DNA from: Priapulus caudatus
Taxonomy: Eukaryota; Priapulida; Priapulimorpha; Priapulimorphida; Priapulidae
Assembly: GCF_000485595.1 (NCBI RefSeq)
Contig: NW_014577069.1
Coordinates: 315,670-338,453, forward strand
DNA length: 22,784 nucleotides
Direction of reading: 5' to 3'
In this document: positions 1 to 9,405 of the stretch, piece by piece
How the letters are laid out: every line of letters begins with the position of its first letter
Numbering within the stretch: the stretch's first letter is position 1
The notes under the pieces: generated by a model
The model's input: only the letters and a program-made list of their open reading frames with translations
The model's database searches: none
Told to the model about the DNA's origin: nothing
Position numbers and translations under genes: made by a program

Positions 1-39
<39 letters not shown>

Positions 40-60
40 TGTGTGTGTGTGTGCATGTGT
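1..60. repeat. GCGT/GT microsatellite at left edge
   Basis: About ten GCGT units run from the first base, followed by a GT run and a short AGAGAGAG tail after position 60. The array is cut by the window edge, so its true length is unknown. Alternating purine-pyrimidine DNA of this kind can adopt Z-DNA (established property). The same motif family recurs at 859-1045, 5560-5814 and 11798-12126. Confidence 0.97.
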
Positions 61-327
61 AGAGAGAGACAGATCTGAATCGTCCTATTGGCGTACAATT
101 ACCGCTAATTCCGACTAGCCAGTCAAGTTCTGCAAACACAGTGATGACTTGGTACGGATTGTTCGGATGTTCGTTGTGACATTGTCGGTGCATGTGCGTG
201 CTCGTACACAGGCTCGTCCGAAGAGAGGAGGAGATTCAAGGCCCGAGAGTCAACCCTGCCTGTAATAGGCAGCCACTTACCTGCGCTCGCATTGTCCCGG
301 TGTTATACTCCACTTCCCGGAGAATTT

Positions 328-367
<40 letters not shown>

Positions 368-858
368 CGCGTATAATTCTCGTTGAGAAGAGGTGTTCCT
401 CGTGACTCTCTAGCGTGTTGTGTTTTCAGCCTATAAACTTGTTGTCTGAGAAGAGTACAGCGCTGAAGGAAGAAGTGTGTGTCTGTGAATTATATAGTTG
501 TTGATGTGATAGCATCGTTTATTGGCAGCAGATGGTATGTGTTGCAAAATAATGATATTAATTAACATCGTTTACAAGCAGGTGTTCAGTTGCAATCAGG
601 ATGCACACCTATACCGTATACACCTTATAACAGGTAGAGAGTTCTTGTAGATTGAGATATCAGATTTCTGCTGCTAATGAAAATTGTGCGTGACCGTCAA
701 TCAGCAAGGCAGTTTGGCGTCAGTCACGTTGTTATACATTTCATAGAATAGAGTGATTAGATCAAAATGAAAATAGGTGATTGTGGAAGTTTTAATTATG
801 CGCGTCGATTAAATCTTTGCAGTTGGTCTTTGTCTGCGATACACAACGCGTGCGTATG
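61..858. other. Non-coding stretch with a TC tract
   Basis: No exon, RNA gene or element could be supported here. The only clear structure is the TC microsatellite at 332-363. Short open frames in this stretch have no recognisable protein features. Confidence 0.6.
332..363. repeat. (TC)n microsatellite
   Basis: A pure TC dinucleotide run of about 16 units follows a T-rich stretch (AATTTTTTTT). On the plus strand it is polypyrimidine, but no AG-bounded open exon follows it, so it is annotated as a simple repeat and not as an acceptor tract. Confidence 0.97.
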
Positions 859-1003
859 TACACACACGCACGCACACACACGCACACACGCACACGTGAG
901 CATGCACACACACGCACGTACGCGCACGTACACACACGCGAACATGTACACACACGTACACCCAAACACACGCACGTACGCACGCGCGCGCACGTACACA
1001 CAC

Positions 1004-1045
<42 letters not shown>
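859..1045. repeat. CA / CGCA / CGTA compound microsatellite
   Basis: The tract mixes CA, CGCA and CGTA units and ends in an uninterrupted CA run of about 18 units (roughly 1010-1044). Several open frames cross it on both strands (His-Thr, Val-Cys or Ala-Arg repeats), but these only reflect the absence of stop codons in the repeat and are not genes. The alternating purine-pyrimidine pattern gives high Z-DNA potential. Confidence 0.97.
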
Positions 1046-1046
<1 letters not shown>

Positions 1047-1331
1047 CTCAACGACTGCTCTCAATATCGCTCAGCTATGCACGCGCGGCCGTGCAACAAT
1101 GCTCGACTTCGCTCACAAAGGCGTTACAGATGCAAAGTAGTGCGGAATGAGATCCAGCCGCAGGGTTTCGCAGACGCGCCTATGTGGACAGCGCGGGGCA
1201 CGCCTGTCACCCTGCCGCGGGCATCGCACGAGAGCCGAACAAGTTCTCCTGGTCTCCAACATAATAGCCGTCACGTCGCCGACGTCCGTCCGGGCATTTC
1301 CGGTTCCTTCATCGTCGCGCCGCGCGCGCGA
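1046..1331. other. CpG-rich unique stretch, no gene recognised
   Basis: This stretch is visibly richer in CG dinucleotides than its surroundings, for example CGTCGCGCCGCGCGCGCG near 1311-1329. Open frames on both strands show no recognisable domain. It could be a promoter-like or unmethylated segment of a gene whose exons lie elsewhere, but no TATA box, initiator or donor site supports a transcript start. Confidence 0.35.
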
Positions 1332-1377
1332 GTGCAAAATACAAATTCTAAATTGTGCAAAATAAAAATTCTAAATT
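1332..1377. repeat. 23-bp tandem duplication (2 copies)
   Basis: Two adjacent 23-bp units, 1332-1354 and 1355-1377, both read GTGCAAAATA[C/A]AAATTCTAAATT and differ at one base. This is a simple AT-rich duplication directly after the CpG-rich stretch. Confidence 0.9.
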
Positions 1378-1544
1378 AAATTCAATCCGAATCACGCGCG
1401 TCGGCGACAATGGTTCGATCGTTTGGACCGGTACGCGACCGGGTCGCAAGGAGATCTCGTAACGAGATTGGACGTGAATGGTCTGCATTCAGTCTGCGTA
1501 GTATAGTTCGCCGCTTCACCTCGAAACGCGATTATACATTTTAT

Positions 1545-1603
1545 CAGGACTGAATAATAATAGATTATTATTATTATAGACTATTATTATGAATTCACTC
1601 CTG
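1545..1603. mobile_element. 59-bp foldback MITE, 7-bp TSD (family copy A)
   Basis: The left arm CAGGACTGAATAATAATAG (1545-1563) is the imperfect reverse complement of the right arm at 1581-1603, which ends in CACTCCTG and carries a 4-bp insertion (TCAT in reverse complement). About 17 bp of ATT-rich sequence lies between them. The element is flanked by a perfect 7-bp direct repeat, ATTTTAT at 1538-1544 and again at 1604-1610, which marks it as a transposed insertion. The ends match the elements at 9216, 11429 and 16075. It is far too short to encode a transposase and would depend on one made elsewhere. It lies 200 bp upstream of the candidate exon at 1804. Confidence 0.85.
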
Positions 1604-1803
1604 ATTTTATGATTCGGCAGTGCTCGGCCGAACTGACGCATGAACTGATACGATGTATTATATCGATGTGATGAGAAGGGAAACATTTTTTCTTTTCTGT
1701 CATATATAATATAACCTAATCGACTTTTTTTGCAAGTTAGATGTAATCCGAATCACTTTTTTCATTATCATATTTATTCATTCAAACATATTTTCTTTTG
1801 TAG
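1604..1803 (+). other. Putative intron upstream of the 1804 exon, with acceptor site
   Basis: The last part of this stretch has the features of a 3' intron end: a T-rich tract (ACATATTTTCTTTTGTAG) ending in AG at 1802-1803. The in-frame triplet just before the exon is TAG, so the reading frame at 1804 cannot extend upstream without splicing. Confidence 0.5.
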
Positions 1804-1863
1804 TTTTTCAACTACGCCAAGTTGGATGAAGAACAGGAGATAGACACGGGCTATGAGTTAGAG
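1804..1863 (+). CDS. Candidate 60-bp internal coding exon, gene unidentified
   Basis: The segment is bounded by a pyrimidine-rich acceptor ending in TTTTGTAG and a near-consensus donor GAG|GTAAGTG. Only the frame starting at 1804 is open. It encodes 20 residues, FFNYAKLDEEQEIDTGYELE, and is exactly divisible by three (phase 0 in, phase 0 out), so it could be skipped or included without a frameshift. The other two frames hit TAG and TGA. The peptide is acidic and hydrophilic with no membrane segment. The gene is not recognised. The spacing D-E-E-x-x-x-D-x-G followed by E-L-E at the exon end faintly recalls the N-terminal cytoplasmic region of vertebrate Na+-driven bicarbonate transporters (SLC4A7/8/10), but there the two elements are farther apart, so this is only a weak inference. 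No start or stop codon is present. If real, it is an internal exon between introns longer than 1.8 kb and several kb. Confidence 0.55.
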
Positions 1864-4822
1864 GTAAGTGTTAGGGGAGGTAGCGGTAGGAGGGAAAGTC
1901 GATAGTGTAATCCCAGCCTAACACTTAGCACAAAAATAGCAGCCCTTGACTTAATATTACGCCCTATTGCACATGCACGTTAAAAATTGCAGAACGTAAC
2001 TATATTACCCACAGCACATTTCATTTAATGAACAAACCAAACAATAGCACCAAATCGTATATCATGGAATCATCTTCATGGCACATGGAAGTGCATGCAT
2101 GGCAGCCCACGTAAATGACACACAAGCAGGTCCTATATGTGGTGCGAGCTCGTGAGGATACCTTTATCGTGCGAGGGCAAGTGTTGTCTGTAGTTACAAC
2201 AGATTAAAGAGTTACTAACGCTATCGTCTCCGCGGGCCGCCGCCATGCAGTACTAGCGAGAACGTTACCGAGTGTTCATCGTGAGCATTAGTGCTGGGAT
2301 GAGTGTGATTAGTACACCGCATGTACAGGTATGGAGTCTGTGCGTGCGTCAGCCGAGCAACTGTGCAGACAGCTGTTCGCGTGCTCGGCTGGCTGTGACG
2401 ATTACCTGCTGCAGGCGACAATAGTGGGATTTCACCCCCTCCCCCTCCAGGTACACACAGCTTTGATGCTACCGACCGTCACTTGTCTTCCTTAAAATGA
2501 GCGCTATGTGCGTGCGTGTAGTGTCCGGTAGCTCAGTGCAGAAAAGCCGCACTAATGACAAAATTTGCTCGTGCTATTGGCTGCACAGCGGAAGAAGGGA
2601 TGAGAGACACGCAGCTCTGATCAGGTGAAGGTACGAGTCATCGGAAAGCAACAAAGACGAAATGAATATGCAAACTGGTTTACTGTTTAAATTCGTATAA
2701 ACTCGTGGTAATCTGATGCATTAAGTTTGACAGTTAGCCCTAGATAGTACAGAGATAATCCCGAGTGATTTTATTAGGAATAAAGGCAAAGGAATTAACA
2801 TATAATTTTAGAATATTTATGCTGGTTGGGATGATATGTTATTACCCTCTGCTATCTACGCACGTGTGCTACATTGTGGACAAAAAAAGACTTATTTCTA
2901 CATAAACATGGCATCAGAAGAAATCATATTTTTCCAGTTCTGCTGAATGTTTCCCGCTAGCGCATTCTAGTCTCACTATGGGAGACCGTGTCCAGTCCTC
3001 CAGTCCCTGAGTAGATCATTTTCAAGTATTCACCGCGCACACTCGTGGATGGCATACGTGCATCTCTGCATGCAAGACAGCCTGTACACGCGTACAGTTT
3101 TATGTGCAGTAAGCCTGGAGCGATCACGGGTTCAGGCGAGGGACGATGAATGAACGACCACCTGCCAGTCCAGCCCGACACGTTCCCCTCTACCATTGTC
3201 CCAACCCATAGTGCTGTTTAATTAAGCAGAAGCCTCATTATCTCCCGCCAGACACACGGCTGAAGGATTATACTGAGAACAATTATGACAATCGCAGTGT
3301 TTTCACCCCTACGATGAAATGTTCCCGCGTATTACCCCGCTCGCGCCCACAGTTGTATGCGTCGGGGAGAATATGACATTTGCGTGTATAGTTGCTGGAC
3401 ATACTGAAAGTCGTGGACGGTCAGTGTGCATGTTGGATTAGACACCTGTTACTGGATTACTTTCCAAGCACATGTTACTGGATTAGTTTGAAGACCATTT
3501 CCTTTTAACCGCTATAGTACTATGGTAATCCTAGAAAGTGCTTCGAACGTACGGGGATAGGTGTTAGGGTACCTCTGACCGCTGCCAGTTGGGGTGACTG
3601 CGCTGGGGTTAGCTCTTTCGGGGCAGCAGGGGATGCTTGCATACGGTTTTTGCAAACCAAGTAACCAGTATTTAGAGTCGATGGATTTTTTTACTTCTTA
3701 TTCCTGTGAGAGCACGATTTTTTCTGCTAAGTTCACAATGATCTGCAAACGAAATTGTCTGATATAGAAAGTATGACGTATATGAAAGTATATCTCGCTC
3801 GAGGCGTACATATGAGCACAGAGTCTTCGAGTACGTAATTCATAACAACCCCAATTCTCGGAGTGTTAATATATAGAGCGTGCCTATTCTAGTAGACCTG
3901 TCCATGTCAGTGATGTCAGTGAATGCCTCGCAGGGTAGAGGCTGAACGTCAATGCATGTCTGCATGTATTATTAGCTCTCGATGTCTGTTATAACGCCTG
4001 CCAAATGTGCATGCGCCGTAAAATGCACCCATGAATATACTGTTACAGGTTAAGTCAATATTTTGGTTGTTGGTTTCCATAGAAGTTTCAAGTGAAAATA
4101 TAGACCAGTTGTCTCGTATGTCTTGAGCAAACGAGTTATTGTTGTTGCAGCATAATCTAGTCTCAAATCTAACTAGACCCTACTGTTACATGGGCTTAAA
4201 TCATGCGACCCAGCAGGTGTATTGCCGTGAGCAGTTTGATAATAACTTGGAAAGGCATGGCGTAACATATAACGTAAAAAAGGGTGCCACTTGCTCTGAG
4301 CTATGGTTTTGATTATTATTCATCTATCATCACTATATCATTTGATATTGGATAACAATTGACTATAAATGTTAACACTGCTCAGTGGACTTTTGTTAAG
4401 ACAGAGGAGAGGTTAAAAGTTGGACAGGGGTGGGGGTGTACGTGGTCAGAGAGGATAGTAACCGGTGAGGGGCTAAGCTGTTGTTGCGGCTACTACTGCA
4501 TGCAGTCGGTACTAACGCTTGCGCGACAGTTGGTCCTGGCGCCGCCATTTCTCCCCTGGCTCCCAGAAGCCGCATTAACTTTAAGCTCAGCTCCCTGTTT
4601 TCAGTGATTAATCCATCGTCGCGTCAGATGTTAGTGTAGAGACATGTCTGCATGATGGCGTCTTCTCTCTGAAGCACGCGGTTCGTGTTCCTGCGACCTT
4701 CGTGACTACTAACGACTTCATATTAGTCGCAGTCTACGGGGAATCACCCCATAATAGCTCACTCTCTGTGTGCCATATATCCATATCTATCTCTATATGT
4801 GATATATATATACATATATTTA
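1864..4822. other. Long stretch without recognisable gene (probable intron)
   Basis: No exon with both splice signals and an open frame was found. Visible items are a GCCGCCGCCATG start context at 2236-2247 followed after three codons by TAG, a C-rich tract at about 2434-2449, and an imperfect duplication around TGTTACTGGATTA at 3443-3493. An open stretch after TTGTTGTTGCAG near 4150 runs about 54 codons to a stop but has no donor and no recognisable features. Confidence 0.5.
3443..3493. repeat. Imperfect ~26-bp tandem duplication
   Basis: Two adjacent segments, 3443-3468 and 3469-3493, share CAC[C/A]TGTTACTGGATTA[C/G]TTT and then diverge. They look like an old local duplication and have no coding or structural meaning that can be seen. 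Confidence 0.6.
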
Positions 4823-4954
4823 AATTGATTAGCCTTCATCCTTCCAATATCTTCTTTGTGTAACATGACTTACATATACACACACATTTATGTTATACAG
4901 TTACAAGTCATGTTACACAGAGGAGATATGGTGGGAAGATGAAAGCTTATATAA

Positions 4955-4991
<37 letters not shown>

Positions 4992-5028
4992 CACAAAAAA
5001 GATAAGGGAAGATGAAAGCTAATGAATT
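4823..5028. mobile_element. Compound inverted-repeat element with three related arms
   Basis: The left arm (about 4823-4870, beginning AATTGATTAGCCTTCATC) is matched in reverse complement by two separate right arms. One lies at about 4906-4949 (TCATGTTACACAG to GATGAAAGCTTA) and the other at about 4996-5028 (ending GATGAAAGCTAATGAATT). The inner pair could fold into a stem of about 40 bp with mismatches. The outer pair extends to the element ends. An AT microsatellite (about 4959-4994) separates the two right arms. This suggests a MITE whose right arm has been duplicated or nested. No clear target-site duplication was found, so the exact ends and superfamily are uncertain. A transcript crossing it could form a pre-miRNA-sized hairpin. 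Confidence 0.7.
4959..4994. repeat. (AT)n microsatellite inside the compound element
   Basis: A run of about 17 AT units, interrupted once by ATACAT near its end, separates the two right-hand arms of the inverted-repeat element. Confidence 0.9.
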
Positions 5029-5559
5029 CTATTCACTTGAGACATTATGCCGGCGTAATACTAGAGAGATGTAGGCCACTAGCAGGAAAGCATAGTATGT
5101 TATGTGCTAAGTACCACAGTGCGCGCGCGCCTGTTTTCTACCTCTGTAACATTCAGTTGTATCATAAATGTGCTTGATGCAAGCGAGTAAAAAGAGAAGC
5201 AAGAGTGATAAAATAATGTATTGCATGTATTATGAAGCGCAACCCTCAAACATGGCTCGAGTAAAATTGGTAAATTTGTTAGCTTTCGTCGTATTACGCA
5301 GGTGACGCTGATGCGGTTGTAGAAGACAGCGCTATGGCACATCGCAGCACATTACGGCCACGCATCGTGTTTGGCGCACACCTGCTAATTAGGATGTGAT
5401 AACTGTTAGAGCAATCAGTGTGCAGCCAGGTGTGTCAACCCCACCGAAATTAACGAAGAGTGCCCATCGAACTATAATCTCAATGGGCATCTTCCTCTGC
5501 AGCTATTGAGTCTTTTGAATTGAACCATGTCTACGTAACCGAGTACATACTCGCACATA
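5029..5559. other. Unassigned non-coding stretch
   Basis: No exon, RNA gene or mobile element is evident. A short GCGCGCGCGC run occurs at 5121-5130. The longest open frames are about 80 codons with no recognisable domains. Confidence 0.55.
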
Positions 5560-5814
5560 GACGCGTGACGCACGCACATACACGAACGCACGCACGTACA
5601 CACGGCACAGTCAGACGTGCACATAAATATGCGTGCACACGCACGCGCGCAGGCACGTACATACGCAGGCATGCATGCAGACACTTACATAAATATGCTT
5701 GCACACGCACGCACGCGCGCACGCAGGCAGACACACACATATATATGCGTGCACACGCACGCACGCGCGCACGCGTGCGTACGCCCGCGCACACTCGCCG
5801 ACGCATGACGCAAG
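5560..5814. repeat. ACGC/CACG array with higher-order units
   Basis: The tract is built of CACG, CGCG and CA units, with three copies of a larger motif of about 50-65 bp beginning CATAAATATGC, CATAAATATGC and CATATATATGC (near 5621, 5688 and 5738), each followed by [G/T]TGCACACGCACG. Both ends carry the related words GACGCGTGACGCACG (5560-5574) and GACGCATGACGCAAG (5800-5814). Frames through the repeat are free of stops on both strands, which explains the Cys/Val/Arg- and His/Thr-rich open frames. These are not genes. Confidence 0.93.
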
Positions 5815-6523
5815 TGGACATTTACGACTTCCTCCCTCGCGCGGCGACAATAAGAACTGACTGAAAGAAACGCGCACCTGAATGGTTGCTCTGTGTAAGT
5901 GCGCGTGCATTCACGCGCGTGATGTAACAGTTGGCGCTGGTGCCAGCACGACACCCAGCCTTCCCTAAGGACGTCATCAGCCACGCATAAATATGTCGTC
6001 CGCCGCGTCTGTTCCACTATAATCCACATAAATATGTTGTCCCACTCCCCCCGGAAGTCGCCGCCCGCAATTGATTTATGTACACGCATTTTTTCCCGTA
6101 TACTCCGCCCGTGTTCTTGTTCGCGTCTTTGTTGGACGTCGTTTTTCCCATGATGATGTCGCGGCACCACCGTGTAATGCCGGTGTCTGGCTAGACGGTC
6201 GCGTCTGTGTCATCGTAATACTGCTGCTGAATTTCCCACAGTGCAGAAGAGCGCATGTTAGATGGTATGTTATATCATTTGAAGCTTTGTAGCATTAGAC
6301 ATTATGTACGCTGGTTATGTATGCTATATGTGCTACCCTGAACTACGTCGTTCTGTGAAAGATGGTGCGACCTATCGTAATTTCTAGGCTGCGTGGTTTA
6401 GTCTTAAACATGCACGAGAAATAGCGGTGCTGAATCCTTGAGGTTTTGTCAATATTTGGTACTCGGGAAGAACATTCGGGTTCAGTCTTGAGCTATGGTA
6501 GCTTCCGGTGCACATCTGCTCAG
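5815..6523. other. Unassigned stretch with a CCGGAAGT site
   Basis: No exon is supported. CCGGAAGT at 6051-6058 matches the ETS-family binding consensus and is followed by CGCCGCCCGC, so a weak promoter-like character is possible. No transcript start, donor or conserved reading frame backs this up. The word CATAAATATG from the preceding array recurs at about 5985 and 6027. Confidence 0.35.
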
Positions 6524-6547
6524 TATATATATATATATATATGTATA

Positions 6548-6605
<58 letters not shown>
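6524..6605. repeat. (AT)n microsatellite with ATGTAT interruptions
   Basis: About 40 AT units with GTATAT interruptions at about 6543 and 6553. Being self-complementary, the tract is likely to extrude as a cruciform and to be length-polymorphic. Tyr-Ile repeats in the open frames across it are artefacts. Confidence 0.97.
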
Positions 6606-6608
<3 letters not shown>

Positions 6609-8149
6609 TTGTGTTGTCATTCCGCGCCTGTCTTACTCGATAGGATCTTTCACTCAACGCCCTGCATGCAAGCATACAGCGTTTATACACACACTTCAAT
6701 CGTAATTCTGCCAGCAACTGGAGAGCATTTTAACCTGGGCCCCAGTTATCCCAGTTTACCATGACATTTGTGCGCTTAGATCTATGGTGCTTTTGGAGTT
6801 ACGCGAGATGTGTTATATCTGACCACAGCAGCCGCGGCAATATAGTATTAAGCGCCATTGTGGTAACATCCGAGGCGTTTATGACAGACAGGTTCCGTAG
6901 ACGTCGGTGCAGACTTTGTTACTTCGTGATGTAATTGATGAGTGATTTCGAGACGTCATTTACACGTGGACTGTATATTTACGACCGTTGGTGTTTCGCG
7001 CGTGTTCGCGGACCAGGTGTGGTTGCCAGGCGTGTCTGAATGCATCGGAGCCGTGGGGATGCTACAAACCGCTAACGACTGCTGGCGGGCTAGCGGGGTT
7101 GGATGTGTCTTTTCTGCCTCGTGCACACCTGCGGGTAGTGTGACCGTGTCCAAAACCACACGCAATCAGGTGTAATTAACCTGTTGATCCGTTAAGATAG
7201 CGCTAGGAGTTTAACAGGGGGTACGACTGCACGATAAAGTGACCGTTTCATAGCACAACATTCGCTTCATCGAATTTATCTGTGTCTATTCGATATAATA
7301 ACAAATGTTTCCTTACAGCGGCAGTTTTTTCATTTAAAATTCGCGGCACAAAAGGAGGAATAGCGAGGCTTTTATTAATGCAAGCACCCGACTCGTGGCT
7401 GGTTGAGTGTCTAAACGGACATGGAACGTAGTTTCGTTGATTCTAATTTATGAAATAAGCTGACTTAGCAATTGAAATCATGCTTTTTGTGGGCTTTGGG
7501 TACACGGCATGTGTTTGTAGTAGATAGATACATCTCACCTCGATGCTTACTCGATCAGAAAATCCACCCACTTCCTGTAGCTGTTTGCCGGCAAATCGCT
7601 AGCCAACAACCATCCAGCATCATCGCAGGGGTAATTCCTGGCGAGAGTCTTTACACAGGTCGAACGCTCTGTTCTCTCCTATATGTACTGTGTGAGGGTG
7701 TACATGCACCGGGTGAGTCATGCCTTGTTGTGTGGTGTTAGAATGAATGCTGACCTCGTCACATTTTCTTCAAACACCCGAATACATTTTACACTCATTT
7801 CACACGTGTTTTCATTTTATTTTTCTCAGACTATCCCGATTCAAGAGAATAATTCATTCACGATAATTGAGTCTTAGAGCAGTCCAACAACCAAAATTCA
7901 ATAAAATTAGTTGTTCAATTTATAATAGACATTCACTTTGCTATTATTAGTTTTAAATGTATATACAATTTCCACAAGGTACTTCTAGTTTCAACTAGAA
8001 CTGATAGGCGAAAGTTACTATCCAATCGATGACGTTGTATTTTATTAAATAGATTTAGGTAAGGTTAGATATAGCTGTCTGTCGTTTTCCAATAAATTTA
8101 TATTTCGAATGGTTTACCAGGCTTATGATATTGGTCAGGCCTAAGACTT
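6606..8149. other. Unassigned non-coding stretch
   Basis: No supported exon or element was found. Open frames reach 89 codons, with no recognisable domains and no paired splice signals. A short perfect stem, TTCTAGTT/AACTAGAA, lies at about 7983-8000. Confidence 0.55.
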
Positions 8150-8260
8150 CCCGGCTCACTGGGTGAATAAATCGTACGAGGAGCAACATCAGTGAGTCAT
8201 CCAGAATAACCTAGCTGAGCTACCAGTACCAGGATCAAACCAGGTGGTCTTCCATTGAAA
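8150..8260 (-). repeat. Possible tRNA-derived SINE fragment
   Basis: On the minus strand the words GGTTTGATCC (like a pol III B box) and CTGGTAGCTCAGCTAGGT (like an A box) occur within about 45 bp. They are in the order B then A, the reverse of a functional tRNA promoter. This could be the joint of a dimeric or rearranged tRNA-derived SINE, or chance. No cloverleaf can be folded, so no tRNA gene is called. Confidence 0.2.
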
Positions 8261-9215
8261 GTAAAAGTTTAGGCGCGCTGTGAAAATAAGCGTTTGGCAC
8301 TGCTTGAAAGATTCATAGAGCAGCACAAAGCTGGCTCTTTTTCCTCCCATAAAATGTGCGAAAGTAGGTCACTCTCCCTTTCGTGTTTAGTCTACCTGTG
8401 CTCTTGCCTGCATACACCAACCTGGATACCCTATAGGCAGGTGCTGGGAATCATAGCAACTGGTATTAAGCGTTGGATTTTGCAGCCAAATTTCTAACCA
8501 ACGCATTGTAGCGTTATCGATTTCTAGCGGTCCAGTTTTCCTAAAGGCAATAATTGTGCGTAAAATCGTGTAACTATTTGGGCATGTTCCGGATTATAAT
8601 AAAGTTCGCAATAAAAATGTGCGAATGCAATAATTTGACATCAGTTGGTATATTCGGTCGAGAATTTTTCATTCGCAACTTCAGTTCGAAAAATTTACAC
8701 GTGCCTGGAGAAACACCATAACACTGACGCATAATATCGCCTCGTGTTATTGCCTTGTCGAGACACCCAACTTAACGCTAAGTCGCAATAGGTTATAGGG
8801 ATCATGCAAGTAAATGGCATGAAGAACGCATTTGCGTGACTTGCACGTGTGCCTAGTTCACTCTAAAGCAACCCGAATTTTCTATTACCTCAAATATTAG
8901 TAGTTAATGTATAGATAATATATATTTATAGATATTTTATAGCAGTTAATTTATAGATTTAATGCTCGCACATTAATGAAAAGTATACATGAATTTTGTG
9001 TCATACGTTTGATTATGAAGTTCGTCCCTAGATCAATTTCATTGTTGAACGTTCAAATAGACGTGTGCGAACTGATTGCTAACATTACCGGACAGTAGAT
9101 GGCGCTACTTACCATGAATGATTTTGGAACTTGAACCTGGGCGCTAACTGGTGGCAGCACTGCATCATTCTGCTACCAGTAAAGTTGTATGTGTTCCATT
9201 ACTATCTAGTATAAC
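8261..9215. other. Unassigned AT-rich non-coding stretch
   Basis: No exon or element is evident. AGATGGCGC, identical to the core of the Drosophila CTCF motif, occurs at 9097-9105. AT-rich sequence around 8890-8960 contains degenerate TTTATAGAT repeats. Confidence 0.5.
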
Positions 9216-9278
9216 CAAGAGTAGATAATAACACACTCTATTATTATCTCTAATCTCTAGTGTTATTATCTACTCGTG
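9216..9278. mobile_element. 63-bp foldback MITE, perfect 7-bp TSD (family copy D)
   Basis: The left arm CAAGAGTAGATAATAACAC (9216-9234) pairs with the right arm GTGTTATTATCTACTCGTG (9260-9278) with one mismatch at the third position. About 25 bp lies between them. A perfect 7-bp direct repeat GTATAAC flanks the element at 9209-9215 and 9279-9285. The arm matches the CAGGAGTGAATAATAA ends of the other copies at 13 of the first 16 positions without gaps. It is a diverged member of the same family and cannot encode a transposase. Confidence 0.82.
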
Positions 9279-9361
9279 GTATAACTCATACAGACAATAA
9301 ATGTGGGAACCCTGTATATAAATTGTATCGTGACTATTGCACAAAACTGTCTCAACAAAAC

Positions 9362-9397
9362 TAGAGTCCCTATATACAGACATATATAGGGACTCTA
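9362..9397. mobile_element. 36-bp hairpin insertion with perfect 8-bp TSD
   Basis: A perfect 15-bp inverted repeat, TAGAGTCCCTATATA (9362-9376) and its complement (9383-9397), surrounds a 6-nt loop CAGACA. AACAAAAC occurs at 9354-9361 and again at 9398-9405 as an exact 8-bp duplication. Removing the hairpin and one copy leaves two ACAAAACTRTCTCA units in tandem, a plausible empty site. The terminus TAGAG and the 8-bp duplication fit the hAT superfamily (end consensus YARNG; established), but the element is too small to be classified firmly. Confidence 0.75.
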
Positions 9398-9405
9398 AAC
9401 AAAAC

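Noticed and set aside
767-1150. Open frames rich in His-Thr, Cys-Val or Arg-Ala across the CA/CGCA tract
   Set aside because: Simple-repeat translations. The same holds for the frames across 5472-6170 and 11705-12192, and for the Tyr-Ile frames across 6384-6764.
1384-1756. 12-bp direct repeat AATCCGAATCAC at 1384 and 1745, possibly bracketing an insertion
   Set aside because: About 15 repeated 12-mers are expected by chance in a window this long, and the sequence between has no terminal repeats.
2236-2256. Perfect-looking GCCGCCGCCATG start context
   Set aside because: The frame ends after three codons (ATG CAG TAC TAG), so it is not a usable protein start.
2527-2600. tRNA A-box-like GGTAGCTCAGTG
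   Set aside because: No B box at the right distance and no cloverleaf.
4151-4312. 54-codon open stretch after a TTGTTGTTGCAG acceptor
   Set aside because: It ends in a stop with no donor and no polyadenylation context that stands out, and the protein is not recognisable.
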